Below are positions 23,758-32,023 of a DNA stretch of 64,000 nt, piece after piece. The stretch spans positions 37,032-101,031 of the forward strand of contig JAXGIW010000008.1 in NCBI GenBank assembly GCA_040770625.1, read 5' to 3'. Both the position numbers and the translations under genes were made by a program. The notes beneath the pieces are model-generated. The model ran no database searches and was not told where the DNA came from. It worked only from the letters and a program-made list of their open reading frames with translations. This DNA is from 58-81 sp012729145 (lineage in GTDB: Bacteria; Synergistota; Synergistia; Synergistales; Thermovirgaceae). The number at the start of each line of letters is the position of its first letter. Within the stretch, counting starts at the first letter, position 1.

Positions 23758-23862
23758 GTTCCTCCTTTCCAAAAGGGAGGCGTAGCCGTTTCCAGCTAAA
23801 CCCTGTCGTCCGGCTCCCTTGGGGGGGGTAATGCCTTTAGGCGGGCCGGCTCGGAGAAACGC
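23758..23862 (-). ncRNA. Moco riboswitch ahead of the response regulator
   Basis: On the minus strand the blocks run CTCCGAGCC (23856 down to 23848), GCCTAAAGGC, an AGCTGGAAACGGCT hairpin, GCCTCCC and TTGGAAAGGAGG (to 23761), in the order and spacing of the three plus-strand copies. A perfect TATAAT (minus strand, 23871-23876) lies just upstream. No clear terminator follows; the GGGGGG ribosome site at about 23686 could pair with CACCC upstream. The only gene downstream is the orphan response regulator. Confidence 0.85.
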
Positions 23863-23876
23863 TTTTTTGATATTAT

Positions 23877-24215
23877 AACCCACAGAGTCCAGGTAAGGAA
23901 GTTTTTTTACCGTACTCCCCTTTTGGATGGCCAAAAATGAACAACAGAGAACGAAATTGTTTATTATAAAGACGGTCTCTGAAGACCGTATCTTGCCTTG
24001 CTCTCCAAATAAAGGGTGTCGTGAAGTCAGGATGGCAAGGGAGATGTTCCGGAATCGGGTATCGAAGATGATGATGTTGAATCATGATAGTTGCATCACT
24101 AGGTCCAGTTTTATGGGAACAAGAACCCGGGGGCTGCCGATTTACTCTCCTGGCCGGGGAATTTCTGAAATAGGATCCCTTTTCAGTAGGTCATACGATC
24201 GAAGGGGATGATGTC
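23877..24215. other. Intergenic region before the duplicated membrane protein
   Basis: About 340 bp with no convincing gene, RNA or promoter apart from the minus-strand riboswitch promoter at its left edge. Confidence 0.5.
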
Positions 24216-25412
24216 ATGGAGATCAGTTCGGTCATGAAGAGAGCCGAGATCGAGTTCGATGTGGTCGTTCTCCTTGTCGCAGCCCTGGTGATGCTGGTTG
24301 CAGGTACCCTTCTCCTTCCCGTCTCGAAAGGCGCTCTACCGTACTACGAGAACGGTCTTTACGGGCTACTTCTTTTCATCTTTGCCCTGCAGATGGTCAC
24401 CCTGGGAAGGACGCCCTTCGGCGATGCACCCAGGTCCAGGGGACTTATGGCGGCGGGAGTGATAATTGCCTCCCTGGGCATAATCACCTGCTTTATCCCC
24501 GATATTTTCAGCCGGGTCCCCAGGATCATCCTGTCCATCTGCTTCGGTCCGGGAGGAGCGGCCCTTCTGCTGCAGATGATATTTTCCAGGGACAAGCTTC
24601 CTAAATGGAGGCAGTACGGCGGCATCTTCCATCATCTCATAGCAGGTTGCTCGGCGGTCTATGTCCTTTCTGCCCTTATCGGGCTTCTTGTTTTCAGACA
24701 GGACCTTATCTCTACCCCTATGAGCGCCATGGTGGCGCTCATGACCGGACTATCCCTTTTCTATCTGGCTACGACCCTCCAGAGGATCTATCGGGCCTAC
24801 CCTGAGGCGGTCCAGGAACCAAAAGGAAGTGCGGATCTTCCCATCGGGAGGGCGATGATCCTTCTGACGGGAATCTTCATGGTCATCCTCGGAGTCTTGC
24901 TCGTGCCTGTGAGCCTGGGGAGGCTCCCTTTTTCCGGAAGCGCGCAGCTGGGCCTGCTGATGGTGATTTTGGCGCTGCAGATGCTCGCTACAGGAAATTC
25001 TCCCATAGGTCCCTTCCCCCGTACGTGGCTGATGATCATCATCGGATCTCTTTTCATCTTGCTGGGAGCGGTGTCTTGCATTATTCCCGGGGTCCTCGTA
25101 CCCTCGCTGACGGTCCTTATCGGAGTTTTGAACATTCTCGGGGGAGGGTTGATGCTAAAGAGGATCTTCACTCCCATCATCGGGGGTTCCGGCCGGGGAG
25201 GTGGTCCTGTCCCGGCGATACTGGTCAGACTCAACCTGGTCCAGGTGACGATGAATGTCGTCTCCATCATGTTCGGGACTTCCATGCTGGTCCATAACCT
25301 CATACCCGGCCTGGTGGTAGGAGTGATACTTGCCGCGAACGGCGGGCTTCTCCTGTACCTGATGCGCATAATGTCCGTGATCGACGGGATACAGAAAAAG
25401 ATGGAGCGATAG
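24216..25412 (+). CDS. Integral membrane protein with internal duplication, unknown function
   Basis: A 398-residue protein with about ten hydrophobic helices. The first and second halves are homologous: LLPVSKGALP / LVPVSLGRLP, LLLFIFALQMVTLGRTPFG / LLMVILALQMLATGNSPIG, IITCFIPDIF / AVSCIIPGVL and LLLQMIF / LMLKRIF recur in the same order. The conserved SPIG/TPFG and CxIP motifs could line a membrane site. I do not recognise a named family; the layout recalls HdeD/DUF308-like proteins only loosely. It stands alone between the riboswitch region and a strong terminator. A transport or sensing role is only a guess. Confidence 0.8.
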   Translation: MEISSVMKRAEIEFDVVVLLVAALVMLVAGTLLLPVSKGALPYYENGLYGLLLFIFALQMVTLGRTPFGDAPRSRGLMAAGVIIASLGIITCFIPDIFSRVPRIILSICFGPGGAALLLQMIFSRDKLPKWRQYGGIFHHLIAGCSAVYVLSALIGLLVFRQDLISTPMSAMVALMTGLSLFYLATTLQRIYRAYPEAVQEPKGSADLPIGRAMILLTGIFMVILGVLLVPVSLGRLPFSGSAQLGLLMVILALQMLATGNSPIGPFPRTWLMIIIGSLFILLGAVSCIIPGVLVPSLTVLIGVLNILGGGLMLKRIFTPIIGGSGRGGGPVPAILVRLNLVQVTMNVVSIMFGTSMLVHNLIPGLVVGVILAANGGLLLYLMRIMSVIDGIQKKMER

Positions 25413-25446
25413 GCGGTCTGAAGGTCTTCTGAAGCGTGATCGTGTC

Positions 25447-25476
25447 AGGGGGCCCCTTCCGGGGCCCCCTCTTTCT
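25447..25476 (+). terminator. Strong intrinsic terminator
   Basis: Arms AGGGGGCCCC (25447-25456) and GGGGCCCCCT (25461-25470) with a TTCC loop, followed by CTTTCTT. It ends the duplicated membrane protein transcript and may also serve the convergent SDR gene. Confidence 0.85.
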
Positions 25477-25514
25477 TGGGTCAAGTATCTTGTTCGGGAA
25501 GGGAGACGCAGATC

Positions 25515-26321
25515 CTAGAAATATGTCCCCTTTGTTCGGTAGTTCTCCCGTCGCTCAGCGGCGATCTGCCGGGCCATCCTGTCGAATTCCTCTCTCTTTT
25601 GCCGGAAAAGGGCATCGAATTGCCGGAAGTTTTCGGGAAGGATTATAACCATCTCTTTCTTCTCCAGTTCCCCGAAGACGTAGTCCACCGCCTCGTCGAC
25701 GCTGATGGAATCGGGCGGGGGTGTCATGTCACCGAATATGGCCGTCCTTACGTTCCCGGGGCAGAAGACGCTGAAGGTGAGACCCTCCGTTTCCAGTTCG
25801 TACTGAAGACTCTCCGTCATCCTTATGATCGCCCCTTTTGTGGCAGCGTACAAGGCCTGGTAGGGGACGGGGAACAGGCCTGCCACGGACCCCGTGTTCA
25901 CGATATGGCCGGACCCCTGTTTGCGCATTATCGGTATGGCGGTGTAAGTGCCGTGGACGACGCCCATGAGGTTCAGGTCCACGATGAACCTCCAGATGTC
26001 GAAAGTGATCTGCTCCGTGGGGAGGGTCATGCCCATACCGGCATTGTTGAAGACGAAGTCGAGATGGCCCTCGAATGATCTGGCCGCCTCGATCAGTCCC
26101 TGGACCTGTTCCAGTTTAGTGACATCGGTCAACAATGGATGAATCCTGCCCGGATACTGCTGGTTCAGCCTTTTAGACTCCTTCTCGAGGTTGTCCTCCT
26201 TGATATCGCCCATGAAAACAGCCCGGGCGCCCCTTGCCAGAAGGTGCTCCGTCAAGCCCAGGCCCAATCCTGATGCCGCACCGGTAACAACGGCAACCTT
26301 GTTCTCGAAGTATCCTTCCAT
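25515..26321 (-). CDS. SDR-family NAD(P)-dependent oxidoreductase
   Basis: A 268-residue classical short-chain dehydrogenase. The cofactor motif is TGAASGLGLGL, NNAG is present as FVFNNAGMG, and the catalytic pair is in YAATK. It could reduce or oxidise a hydroxyl/keto group on an unknown substrate. The gene follows the acetoacetate-decarboxylase-like gene by 19 bp on the same strand, so a shared substrate (beta-keto or beta-hydroxy acid) is plausible. ATG with AGGAGG upstream. Confidence 0.85.
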   Translation of the reverse strand: MEGYFENKVAVVTGAASGLGLGLTEHLLARGARAVFMGDIKEDNLEKESKRLNQQYPGRIHPLLTDVTKLEQVQGLIEAARSFEGHLDFVFNNAGMGMTLPTEQITFDIWRFIVDLNLMGVVHGTYTAIPIMRKQGSGHIVNTGSVAGLFPVPYQALYAATKGAIIRMTESLQYELETEGLTFSVFCPGNVRTAIFGDMTPPPDSISVDEAVDYVFGELEKKEMVIILPENFRQFDALFRQKREEFDRMARQIAAERRENYRTKGTYF

Positions 26322-26340
26322 TCCCGGCCTCCTTTGGACC

Positions 26341-27141
26341 CTAGGGAAGGGTTCTTGAATCCCCGACGTTGAGCCTTGCCGAACCCTTTGTCATCAGGGC
26401 GGGCAGATACCTTAGAACGGGAAGATTCGACAGGGAACAGATCGCACTGAACTGGACAAGGTTCATCTCAAGCGTAAATGGATGCCATCTGACCCTTCCA
26501 TCGCCTCTCCACGCCCGTATCATTGTTGCTTCCTGGGGATAGAGCGTCGCATGACTCAGGGAAGCTCCGCCCTTCCCGAGCCGGGGGATGTAGCGCCATC
26601 CGAAAAAGTTGATCCTGGGATTCTCGTTCAATCTGGCGAGCTCTTCTGTTCCCAATTCCTCTTTCCTGTCAAGATCGAGGGTGAGGAATGTGTTGCACTC
26701 GTAACTGGCAGAGGTAAACCAGTGATCGCCTGAATGGCGCTCGACGGCGATATCGGCGAAAACCTTGGGCATCCCGTCCTCCTCGCGGCCTCCAATGATG
26801 GGACAGGCCTTGTCCTCCCAGATTACCAGTGGGTACTCTCCCTCCAGTCCCTCGGAGTTCCCCTCGTACCTGACGGGGGAGGAGAGCTGGATAAGCCTGT
26901 ACTCTCCGCCTGACATCCAGTCCACCTCGCGGCAGTTCGCGTACTGTACGTGAACGACAGGCTGAAGCAGTTCAAAATCTTCGGGAATAAGCTTCAGCAG
27001 TTCTTCCTGGTCCGTCTCGAAGCCCATCATTATGGTGGTCATATCCCCGTAGACCGTCCTTACCGGAGCGAAGGCATAACCCCCGAAATGTACCGGCATC
27101 TTGTAGACGTAGTCCTCCCTGATCCTGAACTTTCCTCTCAA
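26341..27141 (-). CDS. Acetoacetate decarboxylase family protein
   Basis: A 266-residue ADC-fold protein. The Schiff-base lysine is likely in REEDGMPKVFAD, and the VHVQYANCREVDW segment is family-like. Members decarboxylate acetoacetate or act as aldolases/dehydratases on related keto acids. The start is TTG at 27141, set by AAGGAGGTGG. It is first of a two-gene unit with the SDR. No CoA transferase or thiolase is nearby, so classical acetone formation is not supported. Confidence 0.82.
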   Translation of the reverse strand: MRGKFRIREDYVYKMPVHFGGYAFAPVRTVYGDMTTIMMGFETDQEELLKLIPEDFELLQPVVHVQYANCREVDWMSGGEYRLIQLSSPVRYEGNSEGLEGEYPLVIWEDKACPIIGGREEDGMPKVFADIAVERHSGDHWFTSASYECNTFLTLDLDRKEELGTEELARLNENPRINFFGWRYIPRLGKGGASLSHATLYPQEATMIRAWRGDGRVRWHPFTLEMNLVQFSAICSLSNLPVLRYLPALMTKGSARLNVGDSRTLP

Positions 27142-27303
27142 AAGGCCACCTCCTTGCGTGGTTTGTTTAATTGAGTTTCTAAATGAACAATTTCATAATA
27201 ATGCTCACCCCCCTGGTTGTCCATTCGTTATCATGCCTCCCTGATCGTCAGGCAAAGACCTGATACCTGGCTGTATCTCAGGAGGGAGTTACCCGGCTCT
27301 AAC

Positions 27304-27322
27304 GATAAGGATTATCATTGCC
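27304..27322 (+). promoter_or_regulatory. Fur-box-like element upstream of the wtp operon
   Basis: GATAAGGATTATCATTGCC matches the 19-bp E. coli Fur consensus at 16 positions (best strand). It overlaps the predicted -35 box at 27318-27323. A Fur-family protein is encoded at 18166. That this regulator binds here is inference. Confidence 0.4.
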
Positions 27323-27346
27323 ATCACTGTGTGGTTGTGTTAGCAT
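27318..27346 (+). promoter_or_regulatory. Predicted sigma-70 promoter of wtpBCA
   Basis: TTGCCA (27318-27323), 17-bp spacer, TAGCAT (27341-27346). The -10 and its flank (GTGTTAGCAT) are the same as at the modABC promoter (1436-1445). Confidence 0.55.
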
Positions 27347-27366
27347 TCTTAATGCCTGATACTTGG

Positions 27367-27470
27367 GCATCCTCCGAGCCGTATCCCCTAAGGGATCTCG
27401 ATCCACGGGGAGCGACCGACGGGTTTTCCCGGAAACGGGAAGGCCTCCCTTGATTGGAAAGGAGGAGCGG
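27367..27470 (+). ncRNA. Moco riboswitch ahead of wtpBCA
   Basis: Motif blocks CTCCGAGCC (27372-27380), CCCTAAGGG, GACCGACGGG, a stem with CCCGGAAACGGG, GCCTCCC and ATTGGAAAGGAGG (to 27465). A textbook terminator follows 13 bases later, so this copy most likely stops transcription when cofactor is plentiful. Confidence 0.9.
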
Positions 27471-27482
27471 TCAGCCGATATT

Positions 27483-27522
27483 AGAGGCCGCCTCCGGTTC
27501 TTTGGGGGGCGGCCTCTTTTTT
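27483..27522 (+). terminator. Riboswitch-associated terminator before wtpB
   Basis: Ten-base arms AGAGGCCGCC (27483-27492) and GGCGGCCTCT (27508-27517), then TTTTT (27518-27522). The U tract runs into the wtpB leader. Confidence 0.85.
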
Positions 27523-27538
27523 GTCTGGGGGTATCTCT

Positions 27539-28333
27539 TTGGATCGCAAGTTCAGGGAACGCTGGTTCATGCTACTCATGGGCTCTTTCCTGGTGGTCTA
27601 TATCATATGGCCCCTTGCGGGGATGTTCTTCAGGGCCGACTGGGGTCTGGTGGTGTCCACCTCACGGGACAGCGTGGTCGTCGGGGCCCTTTGGCGAAGC
27701 ATATGGACCGCTGCAGCTGCAACGGGGATCATCGCCATCTTCGGGACACCCCTGGCCTACTTCCTGGCCCGTCAGGACTTCAAAGGCAGGTCGGTGCTTG
27801 AAGCGGTGATCGATGTCCCGATAATGGTACCCCATACTGTCGCTGGCATAGCCGTCCTGATGGCCTTCTCTCCCAAGGCCCCGGCCGGCGCGATGCTTGT
27901 GAAGGCCGGACTTTCCCCGGTCAACAGCCATCTGGGGATAATCCTGGCCTGCATGTTCGTCTCGATACCTTTCTACGTCGATGCGGCCCGCGATGCCTTC
28001 CACGGAGTGTCGCCAAGACTTGAGAATGTCTCACGCACCCTTGGAGCCTCCTTTCCCCATGTATTCTTCCGGATCACCTTGCCACTCGCGAAGAGAGGGC
28101 TCGTCTCTGGCCTGATCATGAGCTGGGCCAGGGGGGTCAGCGAGTTCGGCGCCATCGTGATCATCGCCTACCACCCGATGGTGGCCCCCACGCTGATCTA
28201 CGACCGGTTCGCCACTTTCGGCCTGAAGTACTCAACGCCTATTGCGGTGCAGCTGATCCTGGTCTGTCTGGGTATGTTCGTCGTTCTCAGGGTCCTGGTT
28301 TCCGGGAAACGCAGGGATGGTGCCGGAAGTTGA
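27539..28333 (+). CDS. wtpB: Tungstate/molybdate ABC transporter, permease
   Basis: A 264-residue permease with about six helices. The docking loop is seen as PRLENVSRTLGASFPHVFFRITLPLAKRG, followed by WARGVSEFGAIVIIAYHPM, typical of WtpB/ModB. I place the start at TTG 27539, after TGGGGGT; the earlier in-frame TTG at 27521 lies in the terminator U tract. It overlaps wtpC. Order is B-C-A, unlike the A-B-C order of the other two operons. Confidence 0.88.
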   Translation: MDRKFRERWFMLLMGSFLVVYIIWPLAGMFFRADWGLVVSTSRDSVVVGALWRSIWTAAAATGIIAIFGTPLAYFLARQDFKGRSVLEAVIDVPIMVPHTVAGIAVLMAFSPKAPAGAMLVKAGLSPVNSHLGIILACMFVSIPFYVDAARDAFHGVSPRLENVSRTLGASFPHVFFRITLPLAKRGLVSGLIMSWARGVSEFGAIVIIAYHPMVAPTLIYDRFATFGLKYSTPIAVQLILVCLGMFVVLRVLVSGKRRDGAGS

Positions 28334-29373
28334 TCCGACTGGCCGACCTTTCAATTGATCTCGGCGAGTTCGTACTCGATAACTTTTCCCTCTCCGTTGA
28401 CAAGGGAGAGTTCTTTATGGTGGTTGGCCCCAGCGGCGCGGGGAAGACGGTTCTTCTGGAGTCGATAGCAGGACTGAGGCATCCCTCGGGAGGAAGGATC
28501 CTTATCGGGGGTCGCGATGTCACAGGGCTCCCTCCCGAGAGAAGAAGGGTAGCCCTTGTCTACCAGGACTATGCCCTGTTCCCGCACATGACTGTTGAGG
28601 AGAACATCCGGTGGGGCCTGAGATTCCTCAGGGATCCAGACCCCGGCCATGTGGAGGGGCTCTTCAGGCTGCTAAGACTTGAGCGCCTGCTTGAACGGTC
28701 CCCGGATACCCTTTCCGGAGGGGAACAGCAGCGTGTGGCATTGGCCAGGGCCCTTGCGGTAAAGCCATCGGTGATCCTCCTCGATGAACCGATATCGGCC
28801 CTTGATCCCAGGTTCAGGGAAGATCTGCAGGACTACCTCTCCCGGATAAACCGGGAGGGTATGACCATCATGATGGTGACCCACGATTTCAACGAGGTCC
28901 TCTCCCTTGGACACAGGGTCGCCGTGATAGTCGAAGGGTCCCTTCAGCAGGTGGGCGACGTCAAGACCGTCTTCCGTGAACCGGCTAACAGGCTCGTGGC
29001 GGAGTTCGTCGGAATGAAGAATCTCTTCCCTTCCAGCGTGAAGGGCAGAAGGGCGTGCCTGGAAGGGGGAGTGTCCCTTGTCCTGAACGGACAGCAGAGG
29101 GTAGGGGAGTGCCTGATCGGGATACGTCCGGAGGACGTGATGATAGGGGGCGATCTTTTGGAGGATACGGAGAATGTCTTCTCCGGCCGGGTGGTCTCCA
29201 TAGTTCCAAGAGGTATGGCCTTCGAAGTGGTCTTCCAGGTGGAAGATCTTCGTCTCACCGGGAGGATGCTCTCCTCGGCACTTGTCAGGGAGGACGTTCA
29301 CCCCGGAGGAGAGTGCAGGGTAGGATTCTGCCCTGAAGCGATACATGTTTTCAAGGGAGATAATCCAATTTAA
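28330..29373 (+). CDS. wtpC: Tungstate/molybdate ABC transporter, ATP-binding protein
   Basis: A 347-residue ATPase with Walker A GPSGAGKT, signature LSGGEQQRVALARAL and Walker B ILLDEPISALDP. Residues about 235-345 form the TOBE-type C-terminal domain. The start is TTG overlapping the wtpB stop. It is much like the modC at 3200, including YQDYALFPH and PPERRRVALV, suggesting the 1.6-kb and 27.5-kb systems are relatives while the 18.6-kb system is of a different branch. Confidence 0.9.
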   Translation: MIRLADLSIDLGEFVLDNFSLSVDKGEFFMVVGPSGAGKTVLLESIAGLRHPSGGRILIGGRDVTGLPPERRRVALVYQDYALFPHMTVEENIRWGLRFLRDPDPGHVEGLFRLLRLERLLERSPDTLSGGEQQRVALARALAVKPSVILLDEPISALDPRFREDLQDYLSRINREGMTIMMVTHDFNEVLSLGHRVAVIVEGSLQQVGDVKTVFREPANRLVAEFVGMKNLFPSSVKGRRACLEGGVSLVLNGQQRVGECLIGIRPEDVMIGGDLLEDTENVFSGRVVSIVPRGMAFEVVFQVEDLRLTGRMLSSALVREDVHPGGECRVGFCPEAIHVFKGDNPI

Positions 29374-29389
29374 CGGAGGTGCAAGGGTA

Positions 29390-30349
29390 ATGGGTAAGTT
29401 CAAAAGAAGTGTTTTACTGGTAACGGTCCTGTCCCTGCTAGTGGTCGCGACGGCGACAGCGGCTCTGGCAGGAGAGAAGGTGATCGTCTTCCACGCGGGA
29501 AGCCTTTCGGCCCCCATGGCAGAGATCGAGGGGCTTTATGAAAAGGCAAACCCCGATGTGGATGTGCAGCGTGAGGCCGGCGGCAGCGCCGCCCTTGCCA
29601 GGAAGATAACCGACCTGGGGGGTGCCTGCGACGTTTTCCTGTCAGCTGACTACATGGTGATCGAAAAACTGCTTCGTCCGGCCGTAGCGGACTGGAACGT
29701 CCTGTTCGCAAGCAACGCGATAGTCCTGATGTACGGTCCCAAGTCGAAGTATGCCGGAGAGATCAACAAGGATAACTGGACAGAGGTTCTTATGCGTACC
29801 GATGTACGCTGGGGGCACTCCGAGCCTGACGCCGATCCCTGTGGGTACAGGAGCCTGATGGTCCTTCAGCTGGCCGAGGAGTTCTACGGTGACAAGGACC
29901 TTTATGCCAGGGCAATGGAACACCCCGAGAGAGCGGTACGTCCGAAAGCCATCGACCTGGTGGCCATGGTCGAGAGCGGAGCCATGGATTACGCCTTCGA
30001 GTACAAATCTGTAGCTGTCCAGCACGGGCTGAACTACCTTGACCTTCCCGACGAGATCAACCTGAAGGACCCTGGTTTCGCTGAGAAGTACGCTGCCGCT
30101 TCGGTGGAGCTGGCGGGCAAGGAGCCGGGACAGAAGATGACCGTCAAGGGTGAACCTATCGTATACGGGCTGGTGATCCCAAAGGATGCCCCGAACATGG
30201 AGGGCGCTTTGAAACTGGTTGAGTTCATTCTTGCCCAGGATGGCGGGTTGAAGGTATTCGAAGAGATGGGGCAGGACATCGTCGGCCCGCAGACCATCAC
30301 GCCTGGGGAGAAGGTTCCTGCGGGCGTAGAAGCACTGCTGGTGGAATAG
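29390..30349 (+). CDS. wtpA: Tungstate/molybdate-binding protein WtpA
   Basis: A 319-residue binding protein. A signal peptide (about 1-26, ending TAALAG) precedes VIVFHAGSLSAPMAEIE, then VQREAGGSAALARKITDLG and the diagnostic WGHSEPDADPCGYRSLMVLQ of the WtpA/archaeal ModA group. In characterised members tungstate is bound with octahedral coordination and very high affinity. The start at 29390 follows GGAGG; the upstream ATG at 29345 lies inside wtpC and is rejected. It is last in the wtp operon, before a strong hairpin. Confidence 0.93.
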   Translation: MGKFKRSVLLVTVLSLLVVATATAALAGEKVIVFHAGSLSAPMAEIEGLYEKANPDVDVQREAGGSAALARKITDLGGACDVFLSADYMVIEKLLRPAVADWNVLFASNAIVLMYGPKSKYAGEINKDNWTEVLMRTDVRWGHSEPDADPCGYRSLMVLQLAEEFYGDKDLYARAMEHPERAVRPKAIDLVAMVESGAMDYAFEYKSVAVQHGLNYLDLPDEINLKDPGFAEKYAAASVELAGKEPGQKMTVKGEPIVYGLVIPKDAPNMEGALKLVEFILAQDGGLKVFEEMGQDIVGPQTITPGEKVPAGVEALLVE

Positions 30350-30365
30350 CCGAAGTCATAAAGAA

Positions 30366-30391
30366 GGGGCCCCGGTTCAGGCCGGGGCCCC
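30366..30391. terminator. Hairpin between convergent wtpA and molbindin genes
   Basis: Arms GGGGCCCCGG and CCGGGGCCCC with a six-base loop. On the minus strand it is followed by TTCTTTAT, so it may terminate both directions. Confidence 0.7.
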
Positions 30392-30429
30392 TGTCTCACC
30401 TGAACTGGTCCTGTATTCAGGGCAGGTTA

Positions 30430-30639
30430 TCAGTCAACACCGATCATCACGTTGGAGGCCTTGATGACAGCGTAAACTTCCTTGCCAGGTTTCAGGCCCA
30501 GCTTATCGGCGGAATCCTTTGAGATCATGGAGACGATCTCCTCTCCTCCCTTGAGCTCCACTATCACCTCGGTGTTCACTGCCCCGGCCTTGACTTCCTT
30601 AACCTTGCCCTTCAGGGCATTGCGGGCGCTCAACTTCAT
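30430..30639 (-). CDS. Molbindin (Mop-domain molybdate-binding protein)
   Basis: A 69-residue single TOBE/Mop domain: MKLSARNALKGKV, then VNTEVIVELKGGEEIVSMIS and KPGKEVYAVIKASNVMIGVD are classic. Small molbindins form hexamers that bind molybdate or tungstate in the cytoplasm as a store or buffer. The ATG at 30639 is 8 bases after GGAGG and is preferred to a GTG at 30648. It stands opposite wtpA and downstream of the MOT1-like gene. Confidence 0.92.
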   Translation of the reverse strand: MKLSARNALKGKVKEVKAGAVNTEVIVELKGGEEIVSMISKDSADKLGLKPGKEVYAVIKASNVMIGVD

Positions 30640-30743
30640 TTCATCCACCTCCGTCTACATACCCATAAGGGTTTATCATGCAAGTTAGCGATATGATCTT
30701 ATCATATATCAGCTCCTGCAGCAAGCGGTCAGAGTTGTCGGCT

Positions 30744-31856
30744 TCAGTTGCCTGTCTTGCCGTGTCCCGCAATGATCCATGCCGCAGCGAGTCCTGCGGC
30801 GAATCCCGCCGCCATGTTCAGGTACAGGGAGAAACCGACGGTAACTGCAACAACTGACCACTCTCCTGGGCCTCTCACAGATCTGGTGAACTTCGCCATC
30901 TCTACGCCGACCATGATCATCATTGCTCCCACGATCGCCATGGGGAAGGACCTGAAAATGGTAGCTATGTGACCGGCAAAGAAGATGCCGAGCAGTATCT
31001 CAAGGAAGCCTTCGATCACGTTCGCTCCTCCCGTTCGGGCGCCGTAGTAGTACTGTCCGGCAAGGCCACCTGCCCCGTGACAAAGGGGGATACCGCCTAT
31101 GAACGGGCCCAGGAGGTTCATTACGCCCATGTTGATCGAGAGATGCCTTGCCGAGACTGATCGGTCGGGCCAGTACCTGGATATCAGTGCTGAAGTAGCG
31201 ATGACCGCGTTGGTAGCTGTCAGGGGAATTTGCGAGAACCCTCCGTCCCTCATGGAAGGCCAGAACAGTTCCAGACGGAGGGGGTGGAGAGGAGGGAGTG
31301 TGAAGGTGACGGACTGGATCTGGGACAGGTCACCCCTGAAAGCCATCAGAAGCACGCCGCCGAGGACAAGAACCAGCGAAGCCGGGGCGAAGCGGTTATC
31401 CCTCAGGACCAGTATAAGCAGTATCGAAAGGCCGGCCAGGATCCAGGCGCCATCGATCATCCGGAAGCCCTGCATAGCCAGGAGCAGGCCCAGCGAGAGC
31501 TGGATCCCCCGGATAACCGCCTGGGGGGTGCGGGATGCGATCCATGTTATGGCCCCCGAGAAGCCCAGGATCAGCCATGTAACTCCCATAGCAAAGGCCG
31601 ACATGAAGACCTTGTCGGGGGTCCATGCCTGGGCTATGGCCATTACGGCGAGAACCTTCATGGGCTCTATGGGCATGGGGAGCCGGTAGATGATCCCGGT
31701 GAGGATATTCGCAAGTCCCATGAACACCAGCATCCCCGCAGGGTCGATGCCGCAGACGGTTATATAGCCCACGGCCAGGGGAAGCAGAGTCCCCAGGTCG
31801 CCCAGGGACCCCCCGAGCTCCCGGAGGCTGAATTCGAAGGAGCCGATCTTTGCCAT
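30744..31856 (-). CDS. Putative molybdate/sulfate transporter, MOT1-like
   Basis: A 370-residue polytopic membrane protein of the MFS_MOT1 (SulP-related) type. Motifs include LRELGGSLGDLGTLLPL at the N terminus and the repeated PMPIEPMKVLAVMAIAQAW and GGIPLCHGAGGLAGQYYYGARTG segments. Eukaryotic MOT1 proteins carry molybdate with high affinity; bacterial members are mostly untested. Start at 31856 follows GGAGAG; the longer frame is rejected. Together with molbindin it would be a fourth oxyanion route besides the three ABC systems. Confidence 0.85.
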   Translation of the reverse strand: MAKIGSFEFSLRELGGSLGDLGTLLPLAVGYITVCGIDPAGMLVFMGLANILTGIIYRLPMPIEPMKVLAVMAIAQAWTPDKVFMSAFAMGVTWLILGFSGAITWIASRTPQAVIRGIQLSLGLLLAMQGFRMIDGAWILAGLSILLILVLRDNRFAPASLVLVLGGVLLMAFRGDLSQIQSVTFTLPPLHPLRLELFWPSMRDGGFSQIPLTATNAVIATSALISRYWPDRSVSARHLSINMGVMNLLGPFIGGIPLCHGAGGLAGQYYYGARTGGANVIEGFLEILLGIFFAGHIATIFRSFPMAIVGAMMIMVGVEMAKFTRSVRGPGEWSVVAVTVGFSLYLNMAAGFAAGLAAAWIIAGHGKTGN

Positions 31857-31992
31857 AATATTCTCTCCGCATGCTATGACCTGAAACAGCAAGAACACCC
31901 GTGAATATAGGGTAGGACCATGCTACTGGAAAGACTCATTTCCAGTCAAATCAAACACTTCAATTTAAGCTTGTCTCAAGGTCATTTTGCTT

Positions 31993-32021
31993 TTGACAAC
32001 CCATGTTCCCGGTTTTAAACT
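31993..32021 (+). promoter_or_regulatory. Predicted sigma-70 promoter of the GntR gene
   Basis: TTGACA (31993-31998), 17-bp spacer, TAAACT (32016-32021). A palindromic operator starts 3 bp downstream, at the expected transcription start. Confidence 0.75.
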
Positions 32022-32023
32022 AA

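Noticed and set aside
23743..23934. A 63-codon minus-strand frame
   Set aside because: It runs over the Moco riboswitch and carries no protein features.
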